A stretch of DNA of 32,103 nucleotides, from assembly GCA_002686085.1 (NCBI GenBank), contig NZAC01000065.1, positions 1-32,103 of the forward strand, read 5' to 3'. Numbering within the stretch: position 1 is the stretch's first letter; every line of letters starts with the position of its first letter. Below the pieces are notes generated by a model. The model was not told the origin of the DNA. It worked only from the letters and a program-made list of their open reading frames with translations, and did no database searches. Shown piece by piece: positions 23,313 to 30,044 of the stretch. The translations under genes and the position numbers were made by a program. Source of the stretch: Roseibacillus sp. (GTDB lineage: Bacteria; Verrucomicrobiota; Verrucomicrobiia; Verrucomicrobiales; Akkermansiaceae).

Positions 23313-24224
23313 ATGAGCTTTTTTGATGCGGTCGGCGGGAAATTAGGGTTTTTTCTCTTTAAAGCGGTGATTTGGAAAGCACGTACAAATACCCTCCAAT
23401 TGGATCAGGGGGTTGTCATGGGAATTCTTAATGTGACTCCCGATTCCTTCTCGGATGGAGGACGTTATCTTGCAGTCGACCAGGCTCTGAGCAGGGCGCG
23501 CGCCATGATTGCCGAGGGGGCCGGGATAATCGATGTTGGTGGGGAATCAACGCGCCCAGGAGCATCTCCAGTTACTGTATCTCAGGAGTTAGCCCGAACG
23601 ATTCCGGTGATAGAGGGGCTCCGCTCCGAGTGGGCGGGCCTTATTTCCATCGATACGAGTAAAGCCGTTGTTGCGGAGCAAGCGTTGGCCGCCGGGGCGG
23701 ATATAGTCAATGATGTGTCGGGGCTGCGGGCAGACGAGAAGATGCTGGAGGTTTGTAGAACCGCGGGTTGCGGAATTGTCGTCATGCATATGCAGGGGCA
23801 GCCACGGACGATGCAAACCGATCCGAACTATGCCGATGTAAGGGCCGAAGTCCGGGATTTTTTTGAGGAGCGTTTCCTGACCCTAACGGCTTCAGGAATA
23901 GATGCCGAAAGCTTGGTTTTCGACCCTGGGATCGGGTTTGGTAAGAACTTGGGTCACAATCTTTCCCTGATCAGCGGTTTGGAGAAGCTGGCTGTGCGGG
24001 GTCGCCCACTTCTCATCGGGATTTCCCGAAAAAGTTTCCTCGGAAAGGTTCTGGATGATGACTCGCCTGACCTCCGGGAGTGGTCCACGGTGGCCTTGAC
24101 AGCAGCGAGCCGCATGCAGGGTGTGCTTCTTCACCGAGTTCATTCGGTAAAAGGGAATCGTGATGCCCTCAGGGTCGTCGAAGCTGTTCTGGCCTCGGAC
24201 GAGAGCACCCCGACTACGCCCTGA
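23313..24224 (+). CDS. folP: Dihydropteroate synthase
   Basis: Joins para-aminobenzoate to dihydropterin pyrophosphate in folate synthesis, the target of sulfonamides. Landmarks are MGILNVTPDSFSDGGRYL, IIDVGGESTRPGASPV, ISIDTSKAVVAE, IVNDVSGL, VVMHMQGQPRTMQ, VFDPGIGFGKNLGHNLSL and LLIGISRKSFLG, covering the pterin and phosphate sites. The end VHSVKGNRDALRVVEAVL is the usual close (the family normally has R-V-H-D-V). Length 303, including about 35 residues before the barrel. It is convergent with the VCBS gene, 22 bases apart, with no clear terminator between. Confidence 0.96.
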   Translation: MSFFDAVGGKLGFFLFKAVIWKARTNTLQLDQGVVMGILNVTPDSFSDGGRYLAVDQALSRARAMIAEGAGIIDVGGESTRPGASPVTVSQELARTIPVIEGLRSEWAGLISIDTSKAVVAEQALAAGADIVNDVSGLRADEKMLEVCRTAGCGIVVMHMQGQPRTMQTDPNYADVRAEVRDFFEERFLTLTASGIDAESLVFDPGIGFGKNLGHNLSLISGLEKLAVRGRPLLIGISRKSFLGKVLDDDSPDLREWSTVALTAASRMQGVLLHRVHSVKGNRDALRVVEAVLASDESTPTTP

Positions 24225-24246
24225 AGTTGAGCACAGAGAGCTGCAC

Positions 24247-25458
24247 TTACCCCTTGTTCCAGTAAATTACAACGTTTCGAGTAGATCGGCCGCAGGCGAT
24301 GATATCGGGCTTTCCATCCTTGTTAAGATCCACAACTTTCAGATCCTCGCAGGCAATCTTGTCGTCAATAAGGTGTGTGATCCACGTGCCTTGTCGCTTG
24401 CCCGGAGTATATAGTTTGATGCCTACCTTTCCCTCCTTATTGGGGTTGCGCCACCCTGCCACGACCTGAAGGCTTCCCGTGCCGAGAACGTCGGCGTATT
24501 CCAATGCATGACCTTGGCTGAGGCTGTCATCAAGGACGGTTCGCTTCCACCCTGTCTTTCCTGTTCCCTTGCCTCCAGTTCCCTCGTAAACGGCGACTGT
24601 GTTTCCATGGATGGGTTCGATACACGCGAAGGTGTTTCTTTGCCGTGCAGGCTCACCCTTGCCGAATTTACCAATACGTATCTCGCCCGCTCCTCCATTC
24701 ATGTCGGGTAAGGCGAGATCTCGCGATTGCCATTTCCCTTCGGTAAGTGAGACCGATCGGGCTCCCTCGGCTCCCCCGATGATTACGGTATCAAGGGAGC
24801 CATCTCGATAGATGTCAAACGAGTCAAAGTTATGAGTCTTGTGGAGTTCATTATTAATGATGGCGGTTTTCCAGCTTCCGCCTGCGGATGGATTGCTGGG
24901 AGGGAAGTAGGCGGTCACATTAACAGGCTTTCCCTCACCTCCACGATTCCCTCTCCCATGGAGAGGGAGGACTACGAGGGCATATTTTTTGTCGCCGACA
25001 TGAACCCACCGCATCCGGTGGGTCGTCGGATCGTGGGGAAGTTGGACTGGTTTTACCTTGCCCAGAGATCCCAGATAATGGATCGATCCGGATTGTTCTT
25101 CGCTGTCGGTGTTCCCTGGATTCCAGTTTCCACCGACGGCTACTTCCACCTTGCCATCTCCGTCAATGTCACGCGCTGCGATGCAGACATTATCCCGCAG
25201 TTGGGTGCGCTTATCCCCCTGATGGAAGGTGTGGAATAAATGCTTTTTCCATGAGGGGTTTTCATACCAGATAAAATCGCGCTTATCCGCGAGGAGGATA
25301 TCCTGATCGCCATCGCCGTCGACATCTCCGACAGCCAGACCGTAACCGATGGCGATTTGTGGGTCGATCGTCTGAGCTTTGAATGGAGCTTCAGCTAAGA
25401 GGAGGGAGCCGGTGCAAAATCCGAGAGTGAGAGAGGAGGAAATCGGTAAAATTTTCAT
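24247..25458 (-). CDS. Secreted VCBS/FG-GAP repeat protein
   Basis: 403 residues with an N-terminal signal peptide (LTLGFCTGSLLLAEA). Repeated blade-like units carry calcium-binding loops of the FG-GAP/VCBS type: VGDVDGDGDQDILLAD, ARDIDGDGKVEVAVGG, DSFDIYRDGSLDTVIIGG, ADVLGTGSLQVVAG and VDLNKDGKPDIIACG. This points to an extracellular seven-bladed propeller without an evident enzyme motif, of a type very common in PVC bacteria. Its function, perhaps ligand or polysaccharide binding, is unknown. Between 25459 and 25641 no gene is seen; the stretch must carry divergent promoters for this gene and cdaA. Confidence 0.85.
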   Translation of the reverse strand: MKILPISSSLTLGFCTGSLLLAEAPFKAQTIDPQIAIGYGLAVGDVDGDGDQDILLADKRDFIWYENPSWKKHLFHTFHQGDKRTQLRDNVCIAARDIDGDGKVEVAVGGNWNPGNTDSEEQSGSIHYLGSLGKVKPVQLPHDPTTHRMRWVHVGDKKYALVVLPLHGRGNRGGEGKPVNVTAYFPPSNPSAGGSWKTAIINNELHKTHNFDSFDIYRDGSLDTVIIGGAEGARSVSLTEGKWQSRDLALPDMNGGAGEIRIGKFGKGEPARQRNTFACIEPIHGNTVAVYEGTGGKGTGKTGWKRTVLDDSLSQGHALEYADVLGTGSLQVVAGWRNPNKEGKVGIKLYTPGKRQGTWITHLIDDKIACEDLKVVDLNKDGKPDIIACGRSTRNVVIYWNKG

Positions 25459-25612
25459 TAGCAGATAATGCAGTTCAGGACAGAGCGGGGAGTCTAAGTG
25501 CTCAGAGTGGCGACGGAAAGCTATTGCTTCTGTTATCTCCTGCCGAAAAGAGGGGTGGGCCTTCTTCAGGCGCCCCAGTGGGACCCTGATGACGATTACC
25601 GTTGCCTGAGCT

Positions 25613-25630
25613 AACCTTAAGGCTAAGGTT
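25613..25630 (+). promoter_or_regulatory. 7-bp hairpin directly upstream of cdaA
   Basis: aacctta, loop aggc, taaggtt, followed by tttcagggcaaa and the GTG start at 25642. The stem ends 11 bases before the start codon, so it borders the ribosome-binding region and could influence translation; with the short T-run it might also act as an attenuator. The structure is visible; the role is inferred. Confidence 0.4.
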
Positions 25631-25641
25631 TTCAGGGCAAA

Positions 25642-26517
25642 GTGTTAAATTTCTTGCAAGAGCACTGGCGCAGTGCAGTAGAGATCCTGATTCTCTGGGT
25701 CTTCATCTATCAGCTCTACCGTACGTTCAGGGCAACTCGGGGCGCTAGAATCCTTGTAGGGCTAGCGATGATTTTCGTGGTGTTGACACTCGCTTCCCAG
25801 CTTCTGCAGCTCGAGGTCATGCAATTCATCATTACACGGGTGGCGGTGGTGGCCGCCCTAGCTCTCCTGATTATATTCCAGCCAGAATTAAGGATGGCTC
25901 TCGCGCGCCTCGGAAGTTCCCGCTTGTGGTCTTTTAATTCGACTCAGCAGCAGGAGTTTCTGGGAACTCTCTCGGATGCGGTCTGGCAGCTCTCTAAAAA
26001 AAGATATGGAGCTCTTTTTGCAATCGAGCAGACCATGGGTTTGAAGGATCATATTGAGACCGGAGTCGAAATTAAAGGGGTGCTTAGCCCCGAGTTGGCG
26101 CTTACCATCTTTCATCCGAAAACCGCTCTGCACGATGGGGGAGTTATTTTGTCTGGAGAGAGAATTGTGGCGGCCTCGTGTGTGTTCTCGGTAAGCCAGT
26201 CCGAGGTCGGAGATCGTTCAATGGGCTTGCGGCATCGAGCGGCAATTGGTCTTACCGAGGAAAGTGACGCGGTGACGATTGTCGTTAGTGAAGAGACCGG
26301 GCAGGTCTCCATATGTATCGATGGCAAGATTGAGAGAAATCTAGAAGAGGATGCATTCAGGGAGCGATTAGAAGAAATTTTCCTCAGTGATAGTGAGGTT
26401 GACGACAATGAAAAAGGACCTGATGAAGAAGGACTTGATGAAGAAATTATTCGTGAACAACTGGATTCCCAAGATCGCGTCGCTGCTGGTGGCGATCGCT
26501 CTATGGTTTCTGATTAG
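25642..26517 (+). CDS. cdaA: Diadenylate cyclase CdaA
   Basis: Makes the second messenger c-di-AMP from two ATP. Three membrane segments lie at about residues 13-28, 36-56 and 62-80. The DAC domain follows at about 95-245 with YGALFAIEQTMGLKDHIETG, the catalytic Asp in LHDGGVIL (165-167, usually DGA) and MGLRHRAAIGL with the RHR motif (197-199). The start is GTG at 25642 with a weak site (cagggc). The last 40 residues are an acidic tail with a GPDEE/GLDEE repeat. It is the CdaA type (membrane-bound, partnered by CdaR in Gram-positives), not DisA. Its 3' end overlaps the next small gene by over 100 bases. Confidence 0.94.
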   Translation: MLNFLQEHWRSAVEILILWVFIYQLYRTFRATRGARILVGLAMIFVVLTLASQLLQLEVMQFIITRVAVVAALALLIIFQPELRMALARLGSSRLWSFNSTQQQEFLGTLSDAVWQLSKKRYGALFAIEQTMGLKDHIETGVEIKGVLSPELALTIFHPKTALHDGGVILSGERIVAASCVFSVSQSEVGDRSMGLRHRAAIGLTEESDAVTIVVSEETGQVSICIDGKIERNLEEDAFRERLEEIFLSDSEVDDNEKGPDEEGLDEEIIREQLDSQDRVAAGGDRSMVSD

Positions 26518-26572
26518 CGGATATCAGGAGGATAATCCAGTCATCGGCGACACGGTGCCGGGGAGTCGTTAG
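26408..26572 (+). CDS. Minimal CdaR/YbbR-like membrane peptide
   Basis: In another frame over the end of cdaA, a peptide of up to 54 residues carries KKLFVNNWIPKIASLLVAIA, then LWFLISGYQ. This is the pattern of the N-terminal membrane anchor of CdaR (YbbR-domain regulators of CdaA): basic, N-W-x-x-K-I, then a hydrophobic helix ending in W. CdaR normally has 300-480 residues with several extracellular YbbR domains; here only about 15 residues follow the helix before a stop, and bioD begins 57 bases later, so no domain fits. Starts at 26408, 26423 or 26438 are possible; the last two each have AAGGA four bases upstream. Whether it is translated needs testing. Confidence 0.6.
   Translation: MKKDLMKKDLMKKLFVNNWIPKIASLLVAIALWFLISGYQEDNPVIGDTVPGSR
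26414..26443 (+). repeat. 15-bp tandem repeat in two reading frames
   Basis: Two 15-base units, aaggacctgatgaag and aaggacttgatgaag, differ by one base. In the cdaA frame they code for PDEEG/LDEE-type acidic residues; in the overlapping frame they code for KKDLM-KKDLM. Each unit also holds AAGGA and an ATG four bases later, so the duplication has doubled a ribosome-binding-site/start module. Confidence 0.85.
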
Positions 26573-26629
26573 TCTCTCATGGTTCTTGGCCATGTTTCGT
26601 TCGCGTAAATCCTTTCCTCTCGCTGAAAA

Positions 26630-27298
26630 ATGTCTTTTCCATTGATAGTTACCGGAACTGATACCGGAGTTGGGAAAACGTATGTCACCTCTGAGCTCGT
26701 GCGTTCGCTTCGTAAAGAGGGAATAGATGCGGTGGGCTACAAACCAGTGTGCTGTGGAGACCGGGAGGACGCAGAGCTTTTGCTTGAGGCTTCTGAAAAC
26801 GCGGAGCCCATTGAAGCAATTAACCCGGTGTGGTATCAGGCGCCGGTGACGCCGTCGGTTGCGGCGGAGTTGGAGAGCAAGCCGGTTGCTCTTGGGGATA
26901 TACGTTCTCATGCAGAATCGATGGCAGAGCGCCACGAAATACTTGTTATGGAAGGCGTGGGAGGATGGGAAGTTCCCATGAGTGGGAGTGAAACTTTTGC
27001 TGACATGGCGGAAGGTCTCGGTTGGCCTACAGTGTTGGTAGTGGCGAACCGCCTCGGTGCGCTCAATCACACGCTTCTCACCGAGCATGCGATTCGAGAT
27101 CGTGGATTGCACCTCGCTGGCGTCATCATTAACCATCTTATCGAGGACCATGATATTGCCATGACGACCAACCGGGTTGTCCTCGAAGATCTGATTGCCA
27201 GTCCGGTCTCGTGCCTTGAGAATGGTGATGGACTGGCTGGTAGCGTGCTTTTGCAGGAGCTTCTGCAAGCCTTTCGAAACGGAGGATTCCGGGATTGA
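26630..27298 (+). CDS. bioD: Dethiobiotin synthetase
   Basis: ATP-dependent carboxylation of 7,8-diaminopelargonate to dethiobiotin, the next-to-last step in biotin synthesis. The P-loop is GTDTGVGKT (9-17), followed by GYKPVCCGDREDAELL, VMEGVGGWEVPM (the Walker-B-like loop) and VVANRLGALNHTLLT, with II-N-H in place of the nucleotide-binding N-x-x-x. Length 222 is normal. No other bio gene is adjacent. It begins 57 bases after the small CdaR-like peptide and may be cotranscribed with it. Confidence 0.95.
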   Translation: MSFPLIVTGTDTGVGKTYVTSELVRSLRKEGIDAVGYKPVCCGDREDAELLLEASENAEPIEAINPVWYQAPVTPSVAAELESKPVALGDIRSHAESMAERHEILVMEGVGGWEVPMSGSETFADMAEGLGWPTVLVVANRLGALNHTLLTEHAIRDRGLHLAGVIINHLIEDHDIAMTTNRVVLEDLIASPVSCLENGDGLAGSVLLQELLQAFRNGGFRD

Positions 27299-27369
27299 GA
27301 GAGTTTTTTTAGATTGAAGTGCTGGTTTCCGCCTTTGACTTTTCGTCCGTCCTCGGCACCCTTGAGGAG

Positions 27370-28566
27370 ATGAAGGCAACACCTTCCGCCCCCGATTCTA
27401 CCGGCCATTTTGGGCGGTTTGGGGGCATGTTTGTCCCGGAAACGCTGATGGCTCCCCTGAATGAGCTCTCGGAGGAGTATGAACGGGCCCGAGTCGACAG
27501 GGATTTTCAACGAGAGCTGAAAGGCTTGTTATCTGATTACTGCGGAAGGCCTACCCCTCTCTATCACGCTGAACGCTGGAGTGAATTGATGGGAGGAGCC
27601 AAAGTGTATCTGAAGCGCGAGGACCTTCTTCACACCGGCGCTCACAAAATTAACAATGCTATCGGACAGGCCTTGCTTGCACGCAGGTTGGGAAAACGTC
27701 GAATCATTGCTGAGACCGGAGCCGGCCAGCATGGTGTGGCTACTGCAACAGTCTGTGCTCGTTTCGGCCTTGATTGCACTGTCTACATGGGAAAGGTTGA
27801 TATGGAGCGGCAAGCTCCGAACGTGAGGAGAATGGAGTTGCTTGGGGCCAAGGTGGTTCCAGTTACCGCGGGGCAAGCGACCCTGAAGGAAGCGGTCAGC
27901 GAGGCGATGCGTGATTGGACTGCATCTGTTGAGACTACTCACTATATCATCGGCTCAGCGTTAGGATCTCATCCGTTTCCCATGATGGTGAGAGATTTTC
28001 ATAAGGTGATCGGGGTGGAAGCCCGCGAGCAGGTGTTGCGGAAGGAAGGGAGCCTCCCGAGCCTCCTGGTGGCCTGTGTTGGCGGCGGCTCGAACGCAAT
28101 CGGTCTCTTTCATCCCTTCCTTGATGATGAAAATGTGCGAATGGTGGGAGTGGAAGCCGGGGGGGATGGAATCATGCCCAAAAGGCATGCCGCCCGTTTT
28201 CAAGGAGGCAAACTTGGTGTCCTGCAGGGGACTAAGACCTGGTTGCTAGCTGATGATGATGGACAGATAGATCTTACCCACTCCGTAAGTGCCGGTCTGG
28301 ATTATGCGGCAGTGGGGCCTGAACATGCATTCCTTCAAGAGCTAGGAAGAGTGGAGTATACCTATGCTACCGATTCTGCTGCACTTGCGGCTTTTCAGCA
28401 ACTCTCGCAGATAGAAGGAATCATACCGGCGCTGGAAAGCGCGCACGCGGTGGCTTACGCGGCAGAGGTTGCTCCAAAGTTGCCTTCCGGAGACATCATT
28501 GTTGTGAACCTCTCCGGAAGAGGGGATAAGGACATGGATCAAGCATGTCGTCTTTTGGGAGAGTAG
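27370..28566 (+). CDS. trpB: Tryptophan synthase beta chain
   Basis: PLP enzyme condensing indole with serine. The ATG at 27370 (398 residues) is preferred because homology begins at [14 protein letters not shown]; the frame extends to a GTG at 27319. PLP lysine K93 lies in [16 protein letters not shown]. The conserved [37 protein letters not shown] and phosphate loop [12 protein letters not shown] are present, with [10 protein letters not shown] and [11 protein letters not shown] at the end. This is the classical TrpB1 type, which works with TrpA, yet no trpA lies next to it. It is 71 bases after bioD on the same strand. Confidence 0.97.
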   Translation: MKATPSAPDSTGHFGRFGGMFVPETLMAPLNELSEEYERARVDRDFQRELKGLLSDYCGRPTPLYHAERWSELMGGAKVYLKREDLLHTGAHKINNAIGQALLARRLGKRRIIAETGAGQHGVATATVCARFGLDCTVYMGKVDMERQAPNVRRMELLGAKVVPVTAGQATLKEAVSEAMRDWTASVETTHYIIGSALGSHPFPMMVRDFHKVIGVEAREQVLRKEGSLPSLLVACVGGGSNAIGLFHPFLDDENVRMVGVEAGGDGIMPKRHAARFQGGKLGVLQGTKTWLLADDDGQIDLTHSVSAGLDYAAVGPEHAFLQELGRVEYTYATDSAALAAFQQLSQIEGIIPALESAHAVAYAAEVAPKLPSGDIIVVNLSGRGDKDMDQACRLLGE

Positions 28567-28579
28567 GTGAAGGTGACCC

Positions 28580-28849
28580 TCACTGGTTTTTCCACCAGTT
28601 TGAATCCTTTTCCCAAGCTTCTTGCGGTGGGGGATCGGACAGATCTCCGGCGGCTTCATGGGGCTGGTCGATAGCCTTCTGGTCCTCATCCTCTATTAAT
28701 TCGCTCTCGATGTCACTGGGAGACGCCCCGCTGCGAGCCATCGTGAAAAGAATCGTTGCTATCATTCCCAGAGCGAAGCTGACCAGCGCGGTCATGGAGA
28801 TAGCGAGCATGTCCCCCGGGGCGAGGGCGGCGACTTCCATACAATTCAT
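28580..28849 (-). CDS. Small single-span membrane protein, unknown
   Basis: 89 residues. A hydrophobic helix at about 14-37 (MLAISMTALVSFALGMIATI) is followed by an acidic, Pro-rich soluble tail (DIESELIEDEDQKAID, then DPPPQEAW) ending in EKDSNWWKNQ. The double-Trp end is distinctive, and I recall similar tails on small PVC membrane proteins, but I cannot name a family. It is convergent with trpB, with 13 bases between. A 6-bp stem (28582-28599, actggt/accagt) lies in its last codons. Confidence rests on its typical membrane-protein composition and good fit between neighbours. Confidence 0.55.
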   Translation of the reverse strand: MNCMEVAALAPGDMLAISMTALVSFALGMIATILFTMARSGASPSDIESELIEDEDQKAIDQPHEAAGDLSDPPPQEAWEKDSNWWKNQ

Positions 28850-28995
28850 CGGAGAAGGACTATATGCGCAGCGTTTTCAAAGGAGCAACCGCGATATTTT
28901 GAAGCTGAAGAAAACGAGGGGAGGTGCAGGATTTGTGCAAGAATTATGGGACTTGGGGGTGTATGTTGTGGTTGGTGGCTACTTTCTGCTGCGGT

Positions 28996-29048
28996 GAGAC
29001 AGGAAAGTCCTCTGGTGCATTGACAAATGGAGGACTCCAGCTAGTCTC
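28996..29048 (+). promoter_or_regulatory. Structured leader upstream of rpmH
   Basis: The 243-base gap 28850-29092 holds no gene I can support. Near its end there is a nested inverted repeat: outer gagac (28996-29000) with gtctc (29044-29048), then agtcctc (29006-29012) with gaggact (29030-29036), and catt/aatg around loop gaca (29018-29029) after a five-base asymmetric bulge. It ends 44 bases before the rpmH start. It could be an autoregulatory leader or attenuator for the rpmH-rnpA operon. No promoter hexamers were convincing. Confidence 0.4.
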
Positions 29049-29092
29049 CGCGTCCCGCCAGCGTTAGCTGCCCCTGAAAACGCCTTAAAACC

Positions 29093-29278
29093 ATGAGCAA
29101 GCGCACATACCAGCCCTCCAAACGTGTCAGGAAGCGTCAGCACGGTTTTCGGGCGCGGATGGCGACCAAGGCGGGTCGCGGTATTCTCAAGCGTCGCCGT
29201 CAGAAAGGCCGGAAGCGTCTCCTCCCCAAGGGCGCCGAGATTCCCTACAAGCGGCACACCGTGCAGCACGGGAAGTAG
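29093..29278 (+). CDS. rpmH: 50S ribosomal protein bL34, C-terminally extended
   Basis: Large-subunit protein L34. The family sequence is unmistakable: [20 protein letters not shown], then [20 protein letters not shown]. Normal L34 ends just after the KGRKRL motif (44-47 residues); this one continues for about 15 more residues ([18 protein letters not shown]), giving 61. The reading frame and the basic composition of the tail argue for real coding. It starts the rpmH-rnpA-yidD-yidC cluster, 44 bases before rnpA. Confidence 0.97.
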   Translation: MSKRTYQPSKRVRKRQHGFRARMATKAGRGILKRRRQKGRKRLLPKGAEIPYKRHTVQHGK

Positions 29279-29322
29279 CGCGGGCTGGCTTGGGCCTTCC
29301 GTAGGGGAAAATCCCTTGGATT

Positions 29323-29703
29323 ATGCGTGTTCCGCGCCGACTCAGTATGAAGCGGAGAGAGGAATTCGCCGCTGTAAGAAAGCATGGACGATCAATGGCC
29401 ACACGCAATTTCGTGATGGCAACTCTTCCCAGTCCTTCATTGGAGCATTTAAAGTTCGGGTTTATTACCTCGAGAAAATCGGCCCGCAAGGCCGTGACCA
29501 GAAACCTGATCAGGCGCCGCCTCAGGGCAATTCTCGTCAAGCATGGAGAGAAAATTGATCAGAGTCGCTATCTGGTGATCGTCGCAAGGCGCAAAGCATC
29601 AGAAGCAAGTTTCAGTGAGCTGGAGGCCGACTGGCTGCGGCTGGGCCAGCGATTGGGCGTTTTTGGGAAAGATGCGCTCGAGACCAATCTTCATCCATCA
29701 TAG
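29323..29703 (+). CDS. rnpA: Ribonuclease P protein component
   Basis: Basic protein subunit that helps the RNase P RNA bind precursor tRNA. Family marks are [37 protein letters not shown] and the RNR-type basic helix [13 protein letters not shown], then [12 protein letters not shown]. Length 126 is normal. The ATG at 29323 has no clear ribosome-binding site and another ATG at 29347 is possible; homology begins about there. It follows rpmH and precedes yidD by 11 bases. Confidence 0.95.
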   Translation: MRVPRRLSMKRREEFAAVRKHGRSMATRNFVMATLPSPSLEHLKFGFITSRKSARKAVTRNLIRRRLRAILVKHGEKIDQSRYLVIVARRKASEASFSELEADWLRLGQRLGVFGKDALETNLHPS

Positions 29704-29714
29704 GAAAAGGGGTC

Positions 29715-30029
29715 ATGAAGTGGGCTATTCACACTCTGATCAGAAGCTACCAGAAGCTCCTGCGCCCATTTTTGAGAGCGATATCGGGAGGGGGGAATTG
29801 TCGGTATCACCCAAGTTGTTCAAATTACTTTCTGGAGGCTACCGAGGTGCACGGGTGGTTAAAAGGGAGTTGGCTGGGGATTCGTCGGATTTTACGCTGT
29901 CATCCGTGGGGGGGCTGCGGTTATGACCCCGTTCCGCCGATGACGGAGAAGGTGACTGGGGAGAAAAGGGATCAATCCTCAATTACTGATCAGACTTCTG
30001 TCATCGACTCAACATCCCATCAAAAGTAA
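29715..30029 (+). CDS. yidD: Membrane protein insertion efficiency factor YidD
   Basis: Small amphipathic protein that assists YidC-dependent insertion at the inner membrane. The diagnostic sequence is clear: [52 protein letters not shown] and CGYDPVPP. Cysteine placement matches the family. The family core ends at about residue 75; a polar Ser/Thr/Asp/Gln-rich tail of about 30 residues follows. It has a good purine-rich ribosome-binding site (aaaagggg) and lies 15 bases before yidC. Confidence 0.95.
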   Translation: MKWAIHTLIRSYQKLLRPFLRAISGGGNCRYHPSCSNYFLEATEVHGWLKGSWLGIRRILRCHPWGGCGYDPVPPMTEKVTGEKRDQSSITDQTSVIDSTSHQK

Positions 30030-30044
30030 AAAAGGAGTTTCATT

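Noticed and set aside
24948-24968. 9-bp perfect stem with three-base loop inside the VCBS gene
   Set aside because: It lies in codons for the conserved-looking PLHGRGNRGG segment of an intact frame, so it is most simply explained by Leu/Pro and Arg/Gly codons; no separate role is supported.
26501-27382. 293-codon minus-strand ORF
   Set aside because: Antisense to bioD; the bioD frame has all catalytic motifs and the minus-strand translation has no recognisable domain.
28996-29048. RNase P RNA-like box (aggaaagtcc) upstream of rnpA region
   Set aside because: The core GGAAAGTCC resembles the 5' conserved region of RNase P RNA, but rpmH starts about 90 bases later, leaving no room for a 300-400 nt RNA, and the 3' conserved part is missing.
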